A stretch of 64,000 nt of DNA from Porphyra umbilicalis (taxonomy: Eukaryota > Rhodophyta > Bangiophyceae > Bangiales > Bangiaceae). Below are positions 55,055 to 64,000 of this stretch, in pieces (positions within the stretch are counted from its first letter, which is position 1; every line of letters begins with the position of its first letter). The notes under the pieces were generated by a model. That model did not search any database. It saw only the letters and a program-made list of their open reading frames with translations, and had not been told where the DNA came from. Both the position numbers and the translations under genes were made by a program. Where the stretch lies: contig KV918763.1 in assembly GCA_002049455.2 (NCBI GenBank), positions 124,001-188,000 of the forward strand, read 5' to 3'.

Positions 55055-55460
55055 TCATTGGCTGGCGCTGCTTTGGCCGCCGTTTGAAATGCTTGTGTCG
55101 TGGCATCCGGCCTTCTTGAAACGTCAGTGACAAACAATGCACTTTGTGTCGCGGGAGAGCGTTCGAGCGATCACCGTTTGCAACGGTATCGCGACTGCTA
55201 TGGACCGTCGCGTCGAGCACGCGACCACAGGTGACCGAGCCTCCATCCCGGGATGCGACCGTTTCGGGGCTCCAGCGGGGGGCATTGAAACGGTCTGCCG
55301 GAGGGGTGGGCCAAAGGAAATCTGCTCTGTCCGTGCGGTGTGTTCTCAGTGGGGTGCTGAGGAGATCCGAGTGAGGAGGCGCAGGCAGCGTAGCGCACTG
55401 GCGTCGTCGTCGACGACGACCGTCCGCCGCCACCGTCGTGGCGACCGTCTTCTTCGCGCG

Positions 55461-57665
55461 ATGGATGATCCTTTAGACATGTCTGCGGATGCGATACTGG
55501 AGGATACCGAGGACCTGCATATTGCTTCGGCGGTTGCGGCGCACCTGCAGGCGTTGCGCCATTGGCGGAAGCTCGCGCGTGGGTCTCGGGTGTCCCGGCG
55601 GCCGCGTTATGTTGGATCTGTACCGGGCCGGCGGCCGAATAAGCGGCGTAACTTCCGCTCAGGTTTGCGCGCTATTCTGAGAGATTATTTTGGCCTGAAC
55701 GGGGAGCCGCCTGTCTATGATGAGGGGGACTTTAAGCGCCGGTTCCGCGTGCCGCGCAGCGTCTTTCTTCGCGTCTATAACGCCGTGAAGGACCGACCGT
55801 TTTTTGCGCAGCGCATTAATGCCACCGGGAGGCTCCAGGCTCACCCCTTGCAAAAGGTGGTAGCGGCGTTTCGAGTCATTGCGTATGGAGAGGCGCCGGA
55901 CAGGACGGATGAATATGTGCGATTGTCCGCTTCAACCATTGCTATGTCGGTGCGAGAGTTGATGCAGTTTATTGTGGATGAGTTTGGACCCTCATATTTG
56001 CGTTCCCCCACCCCTGAAGAACTGCAGCGCATTTTGACGCGCAATGCTGAGCGCGGGATGCCCGGTTGCATTGGCTCTCTCGACTGCAGCCACTGGGAGT
56101 GGCGCAACTGCCCAAAGGCGTTTGCTGGCATGTACCAGAATCGCCACGGGAAGCGCTCCGTGGTGATGGAGACCGTTTGTGATGAGGACCTATGGATTTG
56201 GCACTTATTTGTGGGGTGTCCTGGATCTCATAACGACCTTAACGTTATGCATGTTTCCCCCCTCTATTTATCCGTCACGAACGGGGAATGGCCGCCCCGT
56301 ACGTTTTCTTTCACTGCTAACGGCACGACCCGCACGCTCCTCTATTATCTTGTGGATGGTATTTATCCTAGGTTTGCTTCTTTCGTTTCTCCGTTCCCCG
56401 ACCCCACGACAGAAGTCGAGGTTACATTTAACCGTCTTCAGGAAGCACTTCGAAAAGATGTGGAACGCCTGTATGCGGTGTTGACGGCTCGCTTCCACGT
56501 CGCTCTCCATCCTGCCAGGTACGCGTCCGTAGCGCAGATGGTCACCGTCACCAAGGCGGTGGCCATCCTACACAACATGGTTACGGAACAGCGACGAGAC
56601 GGGTACGTGTCCCGCACCCGTATGGCCGCCGGCGGTCAGGCGACCGGCGGCGGCGGCTTGGCGGGTGGGGGACAGGGTGGTGGGGGAGCGGGGGCGGGGG
56701 GATCTGCTGCCGCTGCCGCCGCCGGCGGTCAGGCGGCCGGCGGCGGCGGCTTGGCGGATGAGGGACAGGGTAGTGGGGGAGCGGGGGCGGGGGGATCTGC
56801 TGCCCCTGCCGCCGCCGGCGGTCAGGCGGCCGGCGGCGGCAGCTTGGCGGGACCGGGGCTTGGTGGTGCGGGGGCGGCCGGTGGCGGATTGGCTGCTGCC
56901 GCCGCCGGCGCTGGCGAAACGGCCGGCGGCGGCGGTGTTGGCGCACTTCCTGCTGCCGCCGCCGGCGGTCAGGCGGCTGGCGGCGGCGGCTTGGCGGGAC
57001 GGGGACAGGATGGTGGAGGAGGTGGGGCGGGGGGATCTGCTGCCGCCGCCGCCGCCGGCTGTCCGGCGGCCGGCGGCGGCGGTTTGGCGGGACCGGGACT
57101 TGGTGGTGGAAGGGCGGCAGGTGGCGGATTGGCTGCTGCCGCCGCCGGCGCTGGCGAGGTGGCCGGCGGTGGCGGTGTTGGCGCATTCTCCGCTGCCGCC
57201 GCCGGCGGTCAGGCGGCCGATGGCGGCCGCTCGGCAGGACCGGCACCAGGTGGGGGGGGGGCGGGCGGTGGTGGATCTGCTGCTGCCGCCGCCGCCGGCG
57301 GTCAGGCGGCCGGCGGCGGCGGCTCGGAACGTTTGGGGCACCGCGTTGGTGCGGCGGCAGCTGGGGGTCGTGGGATTGTCGGCGCCGCCGGTGGCAGTGG
57401 AGCCGGCGGCGGCGGCGGATCTGGTGCTAGCGGCGGTGGTGCCGTCGGTAGCGATGGCCACGACGCTGGGGAGGGCTTCGTGGGCGCGGGTGCCCCCCCC
57501 GCCCCCGTCATTGCGCCTGTCGCCTGGCTGCCCGCAGGCACTTTTGGGCATGCTCTGGGCGCGTGGGCGGAGACACGGAGTGAGGAGGAGCATACCAAGC
57601 TGAGACACGACCTGGCGGAGGATGTGTGGGCGGACAGAGCCACGCTTCTTGAGCCATACTTGTAA
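55461..57665 (+). CDS. PIF/Harbinger transposase (DDE superfamily)
   Basis: 734 residues from ATG 55461; the frame is open upstream to 55137. Residues 45-390 form the transposase: LRAILRDYFGLNGEPPVYDE, a helix-turn-helix-like region, then the RNase H fold with Asp208 (GSLDCSHWEW), Asp259 (GSHNDLNV), Asp299 (YYLVDGIYP) and Glu335 (LRKDVERLY). CPGSHNDLNVM and AVAILHNMV are family hallmarks. Residues about 390-670 are a Gly/Ala/Gln-rich insertion, followed by the conserved tail EEHTKLRHDLAEDVWADRATLLEPYL. It would cut and paste the element at 3-bp targets in partnership with the Myb-like ORF1 protein, encoded convergently at 57953-59695. All catalytic residues are present and no stop interrupts the gene, so it may be active. 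Element ends were not found. Confidence 0.93.
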   Translation: MDDPLDMSADAILEDTEDLHIASAVAAHLQALRHWRKLARGSRVSRRPRYVGSVPGRRPNKRRNFRSGLRAILRDYFGLNGEPPVYDEGDFKRRFRVPRSVFLRVYNAVKDRPFFAQRINATGRLQAHPLQKVVAAFRVIAYGEAPDRTDEYVRLSASTIAMSVRELMQFIVDEFGPSYLRSPTPEELQRILTRNAERGMPGCIGSLDCSHWEWRNCPKAFAGMYQNRHGKRSVVMETVCDEDLWIWHLFVGCPGSHNDLNVMHVSPLYLSVTNGEWPPRTFSFTANGTTRTLLYYLVDGIYPRFASFVSPFPDPTTEVEVTFNRLQEALRKDVERLYAVLTARFHVALHPARYASVAQMVTVTKAVAILHNMVTEQRRDGYVSRTRMAAGGQATGGGGLAGGGQGGGGAGAGGSAAAAAAGGQAAGGGGLADEGQGSGGAGAGGSAAPAAAGGQAAGGGSLAGPGLGGAGAAGGGLAAAAAGAGETAGGGGVGALPAAAAGGQAAGGGGLAGRGQDGGGGGAGGSAAAAAAGCPAAGGGGLAGPGLGGGRAAGGGLAAAAAGAGEVAGGGGVGAFSAAAAGGQAADGGRSAGPAPGGGGAGGGGSAAAAAAGGQAAGGGGSERLGHRVGAAAAGGRGIVGAAGGSGAGGGGGSGASGGGAVGSDGHDAGEGFVGAGAPPAPVIAPVAWLPAGTFGHALGAWAETRSEEEHTKLRHDLAEDVWADRATLLEPYL
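56620..57470 (+). repeat. Gly/Ala-coding repeat inside the transposase gene
   Basis: Imperfect units of roughly 95-120 bp built from GCCGCCGCCGGCGGTCAGGC and GGCGGCGGCTTGGCGGG. They encode AAAAAGGQAAGGGGLAG-type blocks. The decayed relative at 18170-19947 lacks this region, so it expanded in this lineage. Confidence 0.8.
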
Positions 57666-57952
57666 CCGGGGCAGCACAAAAGGTGTTTTTTTTTCCCCCC
57701 GCGGGTTTTTTTTTCCTTCGACTTGTTTGTCCTCTTGCCTTTGTCTTGACTCCTTACTCGCAAATGTCACGGAGGCCTTGCTCGCAAACGACACAGAGGC
57801 GGGACCCGCCAAGGGCCGCCATAGCGGCCGTATAAATGATGCCAAAGTAATGCCACTGTTGCGCGCAAAGACGAAAGAAGTAGGAAAAAAAACCCGTGCC
57901 CAACGGGGAAAAAAAAACCTTTGAAGTCGCTGCCCGATACACACTCCACACA
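57666..57952. terminator. Inverted repeat between convergent Harbinger genes
   Basis: A T-rich/C-rich block at about 57683-57721 (AGGTG, T-run, CCCCCCGCGGG, T-run, CCTTCGAC) is mirrored at about 57882-57930 (GGAAAAAAAACCCG...CGGGGAAAAAAAAACCTTTGAAGTCG). Arms are about 40 bp with a ~160-bp loop. It sits exactly where both transcripts should end, so it may serve both 3' ends; this role is inferred. Alternatively it is a decayed MITE. Confidence 0.5.
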
Positions 57953-59695
57953 CTATTGGTACTCAGCGTTGGTCTCGTCATCACTAGAGTCATCCCCCTC
58001 AGCTTCATCCTTGTCCTCGACATGGCCCGCGCCACTGTCGCGCGTGTTAAAGACAGGCACCACATAAACGCCGTCGTTCTCGTCGTCGAGCGCCTTCGAC
58101 GCGGCGGCAAGAGCTGCCGCCGCCTTGGCCTGCTTGGTCACCAGCGACCGCCCGCCACGGCTCGCTGCACCGGAGCCGTCCGCCGAGGCCGGCGGTGCAG
58201 ATGTACTCGCCGCCGCTTCCTTGACCGCTCGTGCCGGCGGCTCAGGTCCTGTGCTGCTCGCCGCCGGCGGGGATGCCGGCACCAGTGCCGCGCCAGCCGC
58301 CGGTGCCTGCGCCGGCGCCGGCGCCGGCGGCGTACGCGGTGTCGAGGTTGACGTGCGGGCGGGTGTAGAGGGCGACGCCCCCCCCTCCGCCGGCACATCT
58401 GCGCCAGTCGCGGGCGTGGAGGCGGCGGCCGTCCCCGCCAGAGAAGACAAAGTACCCGGCGGGGACACGTCAAACCCGGCCGCCGCCATCAGCTTGCGGG
58501 CATGGCCGCGACGGAAAGCGACAGCTTCAGGAGTGTCCCGCATCTCAGCACTGTTGAAAAATGCCACGGTTGTACGCTCAGACGTTGCTTGGGCCAGCGC
58601 AGACAACGCGTCCGTGCTTGCCTTCAGCATACGCGACGCCTGGATGTCCTGCGCCCTGTCACGCTTGGCGGCCTTTGAGCCACGCGGGCGCGATTGGTAA
58701 CCGCCAGCACCCGCGTCCTCCGCGTCCTCGTCAGAGTCGCTTGTCGAGCGGCCGCCGGGAGAGCCGCCGGATGATCCGGCACCGGCGGCGCCGCCGTCGG
58801 CAGCGGCGGCCCCGGCGGCCCCGCTGAACTTGTCGACGTGTCGCAGCACCCGCCAGCACGGGAACCACGGGCAGTGCACTTGCTTGGCCTTGCGCTTGGT
58901 TGTCTTGCCCTTGGCCATGTCCGCCGCGCGGTCCTTGCGCATCGCCTCGTACACATTGGCGCCGCAGAAGCGCGCCATGGCCGCGCTAATCATGTCCTCC
59001 TCACTTGGGTTGCCCGTCAGCTCCATGCGCTGGACCGCCAGGTAGTGCGAGCCAAACTCGTTGACACCCTTGCGGATCTTGTCCCACTGCTTCTGCACCC
59101 CCCCCACTCCTCGCTCAGTGCGCCGGCGGACGCCAGGGAGTCCCGCCAGCAACCCCTTCCATGCCGAAACCACCGCAGTCCAAAAATTCGGGCCACTCTG
59201 GTCCGCCCCCTTAACAGGGTCCTGCGACGTGGTCAGGTAGGCTCTGCACAACGCAACACGCTCCTCGTCGGTCCAGCACGGACCGGTCCCCATCGCGGGG
59301 GCCGCGTACTTGAGCGCAGCAACGTCACAGCCGACGTCTTCAACGTCGACTACTTCTCCACCGGCGGCGTCGCGCCCCGCGCTGCCGCCGGCTTGTCCTG
59401 GTACGCCGGCAGGCCGTGCCTCACCGGCTGGTTGTGGCCCGCCGGCTGTTCGTCGCCCGCCGGCTTGTCGTGGTCCGCCGGCGTGTCCTGGCCCGCCGGC
59501 GTGTCCTCGCCCGCCGGCTTGCCCTGGCCCGCCGGCAGGTCGGGGCCCGCCGGCTGGTGGTGGCCCGCCGGCTTGTCGTGGCCTGCCGGCTTGTCGTGGC
59601 CCGCCGCCAGCGTTTCCGCCGACGCCTCCCCCGGAGCCCCTGGACTCAGCGTCGGGACGGGCGGGGGGTGCACGGTGGCTGCCGGCGGCCGGCAT
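57953..59695 (-). CDS. Harbinger ORF1: Myb/SANT-like DNA-binding protein
   Basis: 580 residues from ATG 59695. Residues 1-130 are Gly/Pro/Ala/Gln-rich repeats. A Myb/SANT-like domain covers about 141-208 (CWTDEERVALCRAYLTTSQ, FWTAVVSAWKGLL, VQKQWDKIRKG), followed by a conserved block HYLAVQRMELTGNPSEE (217-233) and CPWFPCWRVLRHVDKF (275-290). The C-terminal third has a Ser/Asp-rich segment and a helical stretch (MLKASTDALSALAQATSERT). In PIF/Harbinger elements such a protein binds element DNA and helps nuclear import and recruitment of the transposase. It is convergent with the transposase gene. The N-terminus is uncertain: repeat-derived frames continue far upstream, and another in-repeat frame begins at ATG 61530. 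Confidence 0.85.
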   Translation of the reverse strand: MPAAGSHRAPPARPDAESRGSGGGVGGNAGGGPRQAGRPRQAGGPPPAGGPRPAGGPGQAGGRGHAGGPGHAGGPRQAGGRRTAGGPQPAGEARPAGVPGQAGGSAGRDAAGGEVVDVEDVGCDVAALKYAAPAMGTGPCWTDEERVALCRAYLTTSQDPVKGADQSGPNFWTAVVSAWKGLLAGLPGVRRRTERGVGGVQKQWDKIRKGVNEFGSHYLAVQRMELTGNPSEEDMISAAMARFCGANVYEAMRKDRAADMAKGKTTKRKAKQVHCPWFPCWRVLRHVDKFSGAAGAAAADGGAAGAGSSGGSPGGRSTSDSDEDAEDAGAGGYQSRPRGSKAAKRDRAQDIQASRMLKASTDALSALAQATSERTTVAFFNSAEMRDTPEAVAFRRGHARKLMAAAGFDVSPPGTLSSLAGTAAASTPATGADVPAEGGASPSTPARTSTSTPRTPPAPAPAQAPAAGAALVPASPPAASSTGPEPPARAVKEAAASTSAPPASADGSGAASRGGRSLVTKQAKAAAALAAASKALDDENDGVYVVPVFNTRDSGAGHVEDKDEAEGDDSSDDETNAEYQ

Positions 59696-61530
59696 TCGGC
59701 GGGTGAGGGCTGTGCGCCGCCGGCTTGTGGTTGAACTGCAGCCGGCGGTGCCGACTCCCCGCCGCTTTCAGGCAGCACGTTGGCCGGCGGCGGCGCCCGC
59801 GAGCCACCGGCTTCACGGCGGCTGGCCCCCGAAGGTTTGGAGTTGCCGCCGGCTTGTGGCAACACAAAACTAGCCGGCGGCGGCGACGCCCCCCGTCCCT
59901 TGACCCCACGCGATTGGCCGCCACCTTGAGGCGGCACAACGTCGGGCGGCGGCGCGAACCTGCCGCCGGCGAGCGGCAGACAGCCGCGAGCCGGCGGCGC
60001 GCTGACGACTTGCGGCGGGGGGCGACCTTGGTCTGGCGGCCCGCCGCCGTTCACGCCACAAGGCGGCGGTTCCCCGCCTTTCGGGTGCCGTCCGTCGCCG
60101 CCGCCGGCTTGAGAAGGGATGAAACCAGCCGGCGGCACCCAGTCGCTGCGCCGCGGCAACGACGCCCGTCCTTGCCCGCCGCCTTGTGGCGATCGACCAC
60201 CAGACAGGGGCCTCGAGTTGCCGCCGGCTTGGTGTGGGTGCCGAACAGCCGGCGGCGCCCAGTTGATGTGCTGCGGCGACGGCGCCCGTCCTTGCCCCCC
60301 GCCCCAGTTGCCGCCGGCTTGCTGTGGATGGCTACGTGCCGGCGGCGCCCAGTTGTTGCGCGGTGGCGATGGCGCCCGCCCTTGTCCACCGTCCCAATGG
60401 CCGCCGGCTTGGTTAGCGTGCAGATCAGCCGGTGGCGCCCAGCTTTGGCGCGGCGGCGACGGCGCTCGACCTTGTCCGCCGCCCCAGTTGCCGCCGGCTT
60501 GGTGTGGGTGCCGACCAGCCGGCGGTGCCCAATTGTTGTGCTGCGGCGACGGCGCCTGTCCTTGCCCCCCGCCCCAATTGCCGCCGGCTTGCGTTGGGTC
60601 GCGATCAGCCGGCGGCGCCCAGTCGTTGCGCGGTGGCGATGGCGCCCGCCCTTGTCCACCGTCCCAATGGCCGCCGGCTTGGTTAGCGTGCAGATCAGCC
60701 GGCGGCGCCCAGCTTTGGCGCGGCGGCGACGGCGCTCGACCTTGTCCGCCGCCCCAGTTGCCGCCGGCTTGGTGTGGGTGCCGACCAGCCGGCGGTGCCC
60801 AATTGTTGTGCTGCGGCGACGGCGCCCGTCCTTGCCCCCCGCCCCAGTTGCCGCCGGCTTGCTATGGATGGCTACGTGCCGGCGACGCCCAGTCGTTGCG
60901 CGGTGGCGACGGCGCCCGTCCTTACCCCCCGCCCCAGTTGCCGCCGGCTTGCTATGGATGGCTACGTGCCGGCGACGCCCAGTTGTTGCGCGGTGGCGAT
61001 GGCGCCCGCCCTTGTCCACCGTCCCAATGGCCGCCGGCTTGGTTAGGGTGCAGATCAGCCGGCGGCGCCCAGCTTTGGCGCGGCGGCGACGGCGCCCGTC
61101 CCTGCCCCCCGCCCCAGTTGCCGCCGGCTTGTTGTGGGTGTTCCCGCCAACCAGCCGGCGGCGCCCAGTTGTTGCGCGGTGGCGACGGCGCCCGTCCTTG
61201 TCCCCCGCCCCAGTTGCCGCCGGCTTGTTGTGGATGGCTACGTGCCGGCGGCGCCCAGTTGTTGCGCGGTGGCGATGGCGCCCGCCCTTGTCCACCGTCC
61301 CAATGGCCGCCGGCTTGTTGAGGGTGCCGACCAGCCGGCGGCCCCCAGTTGTTGCGCGGTGGGGACGGCACCCGTCCACTGCACGACGGTGCCGATGTAG
61401 AGCACGGCGGGCTCCCCCCGAGGTGGCACGAACAGGTGCACCGCGCGAGCACGGCGAGACGCTCTTGGTGCCGCCGACGCTGGTCCCTCCTCCGCTCCGT
61501 GTCGCGCTCCGGGTCGGGCTTGCGGGTCAT
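59696..61530 (-). other. Repeat-rich region upstream of ORF1
   Basis: Minus-strand frames here translate to Pro/Gly/Gln-rich repeats. One starts at ATG 61530 (MTRKPDPERDTERRRDQRRR) and runs into 30-residue units of the APSPPRNNWAPPAR type. It meets TAG stops in two units (for example 60952-60954), reopens, and by 59350 is in a different frame from the Myb ORF. It could be the former N-terminus of ORF1 or the promoter-side arm of the element. Confidence 0.4.
60218..61393. repeat. 90-bp tandem array, 13 units
   Basis: Units begin with a TTGCCGCCGGCTTG-type motif at 60218, 60308, 60398, 60488, 60578, 60668, 60758, 60848, 60938, 61028, 61118, 61214 and 61304. Spacing is exactly 90 bp except for one 96-bp unit. 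Because 90 is 30 codons, frames stay open on both strands. Variants recur in blocks (60398-60577 resembles 60668-60847), so the array grew by multi-unit duplication. A weaker unit precedes it near 60101. Confidence 0.95.
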
Positions 61531-64000
61531 GGTGGGAAAGGGGGGAGAGCGGCGGCTCTTGAACAGATTTGCCGAGGGTCAGGGAGGGGGGGGGGCGGAG
61601 TGGACGAGGCACCGATGCGCACACGGCACACCGCCGGCGCCCACGCAGCACCGGCGGCGCACGCGGGCAAAGAGCCACACGCGGGCGGCCGGCGGCAAAA
61701 AAAAGCAAGCGGGGGGGAGGGCGGGGAACCGCCGCCAGCGTGCCTCGCCGGCGGCAAGGGTGGGAAAAGCTCAACGGCAGAAGGCGGGGTCGGGGAAATG
61801 GCCGCCGGCGTGCCACACTGGCGGCAAGCGCGGGAAAAACGCAACGGTACCAGAGAGGGGGGGGGGGGCAGCCGCCGGCGTGCCACGCCGGCGGCAGAGA
61901 GGGAAAAACTCAACGGTAACAGGGAGGGGGGGGGGGCAGCCGCCGGCGTCCCACGCCGGCGGCAAGGGCGGGAAGAACTCAACGGTGGGGGGATGCGTTC
62001 GGGAGGTCGTTGGGATGAATGAGCGAGGAAACACGAGCCGCCGGCGGACGGCGTGTTCATATGCCGTCGCCGGCGGCCGACAGCACGCGAAACGAGAAGC
62101 GCGCACACGCGGAGCACGAGCGCGCGACCGCAGCCCAGGGGGCGCCCCTCCGTACAGCCGATGGCGGCCCAGGGGGCGCCCCAACGAGCCGCGGATGGCA
62201 CCCCGCGCTGCGGCCCCTCGTGCGCGTGCGTGGATGGGGGGGCGCAGGGTGCTGCGGGCCCGCCCGAGCGGGAGGTGTGCCCGAGACCGCCGAGGGAGGT
62301 GCATTTGAGGCTCCCCGAACGGCCCTCTCTGCGACACGGCCCCACGCGGCGCTGCCCACGAGGCGCGCCACACCGACACTGGCACGGGGCCTCGTGCGTG
62401 CCCCTGTGTCGACGAGATCCCCGCCTCGTGGAAGCGGCTGAGGCACCCGCCGCGCCACGCTTGACGTGAGGCTGCCCTTCGACCAATTGGAGGGGGGGGG
62501 CAGGCCTGGCGCCAACAGGGACCAGAGGAATCTGATCACGGGCCGGCTGACCCCTGGCGATGATGGATCCGCCTCCCTTCCAACATATCTGTGAACATTT
62601 CCAGCAGCCAATGATATGGCTTGGATCAGATCGGAAACTTTCAAAGATTTCTCATTGCATGCAAAGGGATCACGTGATTGGTTGCGCGACCGCGCCGATA
62701 TTCTCGCGCGGGCCCACCGACACTGTCCGCTTCGACGCTTGCGACAGAGCTCGTTCTGAGCAAGCCAACGCCGCCACCAGCAAAGGCGCCGTCCGCCTCT
62801 CGTTCTGGAGGCATTCGAATCGAAGCATCTGTCGGACCGCGCGGTGCCTGCCGTGGCCACGTCTTGACAGCGCTTCGCACAGCGCACCCCGTTTCCAGGG
62901 TCCTCGACCGAGAGCCGCGGCTCTGCGCTGTCGCGTGAGGCTCGCCATCTGTCATCAGTTCGCCAGGTGTCTTCCCGAAGTGAGATTTTTCTGCGTCGTG
63001 CCAGCAGGGCGACCAGTTCCTGTCAGTTCGTGGCGCTTTATTTTAGACGTGTGAACCTGACTTTCGGTATGTTTACTCAGATAACAAAAGTCTGCACAGA
63101 CGATTGGAAAGTGGCGACGCGTTCTTGTCGCGATCGCAGCCTTTTCGTCCCTCCCTCCCTCACCTCGTGACTGCTTGGATATATGTTCAATTTCTGTCCG
63201 CTTGGGGGTCGACGTTGCTACGCACGCTTCCCCCATCTTCTTGCACCCATCTCTGGACCATGTAGCCCCTGTTTTCGATAACTCCAGGACCGCGGACGGC
63301 CCTCTTGGATGAGAAAAATGGGGAGCCGCTGAGGGTCCTCCACGTAAGCAAACGTGGCATATTCCGTTTGGGGTTTCAGAACTTGGGGGAGACGTTGTTG
63401 GGTGTGCTCTAAGACCGCCCCACGCGTAGCACACGGCACACAACCCCACTCGCATATTCCCCACCGTTCCACCTCGCTGACTCTCCTCCAACCACCTCGT
63501 TCGGCCCCCGGGGGAAGAACGACCACCTGGCCCACTCCGCGGTTGCCGCCCGGTCACCGCGCCACGTCACACATGGACATTGGCGGCTGGGACAGCGTGA
63601 CTCGCGGCGGCCGCAGGCGCCGACAAAGGCAGGCACCGCAAACATAACGGACGCCGCCACCTCCACCGCCGCCACCGCCGCCGTCCTCGCCGCCACAATG
63701 ACAATGTTGCAAGCAGCCGCCGTCCGCGTGGTCTCCGGCTTCCCCCCCCCCCGTCACGGAGCCGGCGGCGGTCACACCGCCGCGATCGATCACCGCGCGG
63801 CGACGGGGGGGCGGCGGCGGATGCGCTCCGGTCCGGCCGCCGCCGCCCGCGACGCAAGGCGGTCGCGGGGGAGGCAGCGGCGGCGACGGAAGAGCAGGGG
63901 CGGCCGGCCACGCGCGGTGCTCCATCGCCGATCGACTCGTCCAAGCGTCGCCGCCACCACCCGCGCCGCTCCCGCGAGCACCGCCGTCGTACCGACCGCA
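61531..64000. other. GC-rich terminal region without supported genes
   Basis: 61,733-62,000 is a 70-bp tandem repeat (next entry). 62,000-62,470 has overlapping Arg/Pro/Ala frames on both strands. 62,500-63,570 is ordinary composition with nothing recognised. 63,570-64,000 is again extremely GC-rich, with CCG runs; a gene could begin beyond the edge. Confidence 0.4.
61733..62000. repeat. ~70-bp tandem repeat, four units
   Basis: GCCGCCGGCGTGCCACGCCG, GCGGCAAGGGCGGGAAAAAC and CTCAACGGTAACAGAGAGGG blocks recur with GCGGCAA/GCGGCAG at 61751, 61821, 61891 and 61959. The G-run between units varies in length. Confidence 0.8.

Larger units (their letters stand above)
51446..55460. other. Long non-coding stretch before the Harbinger element
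   Basis: 51,640-52,110 is repetitive and Gly/Pro-coding in all frames, with a long C-run at 51,830-51,846. 52,548-53,167 has an Ala/Ser/Pro-rich plus-strand frame without domains. 53,200-54,180 has nothing I recognise. 54,180-54,350 is an AT-rich island. An inverted repeat lies at 54857-55054. From 55137 the transposase frame is already open, but I place its start at 55461. Confidence 0.45.

Noticed and set aside
55137-55460. N-terminal extension of the transposase from ATG 55137
   Set aside because: The extension is Arg/Cys-rich and without counterpart in the relative at 18-20 kb; ATG 55461 starts an acidic segment followed directly by conserved sequence. Kept only as an alternative start.
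60051-61379. A 442-codon minus-strand frame of 30-residue RRHRATTGRRR units
   Set aside because: Another frame of the same array, highly basic and without a plausible start; not compatible with the ORF1 frame.
59725-62022. A 765-codon plus-strand frame across the 90-bp array
   Set aside because: It is open because the repeat length is a multiple of three and the units lack stops in that frame; composition is Arg/Pro/Ala from GC-rich DNA and no domain appears.
62057-62887. A 276-codon minus-strand frame near the right end
   Set aside because: Composition changes abruptly along it, it is overlapped by several other frames and no motif supports it.
1-64000. tRNA, rRNA, spliceosomal RNA and CRISPR signals
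   Set aside because: No cloverleaf with intron-free A/B boxes, no conserved rRNA or snRNA blocks and no regularly spaced short palindromic repeats were seen by eye on either strand.

Overview
The window looks like nuclear DNA of a GC-rich, intron-poor eukaryote. Protein families are eukaryotic (NB-ARC-type STAND ATPase, PIF/Harbinger and hAT-type transposons, a chromodomain Ty3/gypsy element, a tyrosine recombinase with one GT-AG intron), a 1411-codon gene is uninterrupted, and proteins carry long Ala/Gly/Pro tracts. A bangiophycean red alga (Porphyra/Pyropia type) would fit; that is an inference from composition and architecture, not a species call.

Layout. 0-13 kb: a STAND/NLR-like gene (914-5149) with a possible HeLo/MLKL-like helical bundle, an NB-ARC-like ATPase and 46-residue TPRs. 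After a GC-rich spacer comes a second copy (8691-12814) that lacks the N-terminal part and is split between ATPase and TPR halves by a 1.37-kb inverted-repeat transposon whose target duplication is still visible. 13-21 kb: mostly non-coding, with a TA-flanked MITE, a TATA-containing duplication and a decayed Harbinger transposase (18170-19947) that carries its own nested MITE. 21.8-31 kb: a possible older LTR, then a minus-strand Ty3/gypsy chromovirus with two ~497-bp LTRs (23007-30967), a fossil with an extra opposite-strand frame between pol and its 3' LTR. 31.9-33.9 kb: a minus-strand Cys-rich frame and a broken Myb/SANT-like gene. 35.7-38.8 kb: a hAT-like non-autonomous element with a perfect 8-bp target duplication, a MITE nested in it and a chimeric third MITE copy.

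40.4-51.4 kb is the most unusual block: an unknown 678-codon frame, a spliced tyrosine recombinase gene, a degenerate satellite, a small helical unknown protein and a PIF1-type helicase. The two plus-strand and two minus-strand genes face each other. I read this as a large, decaying tyrosine-recombinase mobile element (Crypton-like at best) with a helicase. 55-61.5 kb: an apparently intact PIF/Harbinger element with a DDE transposase (+) and a convergent Myb/SANT-like ORF1 protein (-), an inverted repeat between their 3' ends, a long Gly/Ala insertion in the transposase and a 13-unit, 90-bp tandem array upstream of ORF1. 61.5-64 kb is GC-rich and repetitive with no gene I can support.

How parts work together: in the Harbinger pair, the Myb-like protein is expected to bind element DNA and bring in the transposase. 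In the YR block, the recombinase would cut and join, and the helicase would presumably act on replication or excision intermediates. The STAND pair resembles a small NLR-like family that is being reshaped by transposition. No tRNA, rRNA or CRISPR was found.
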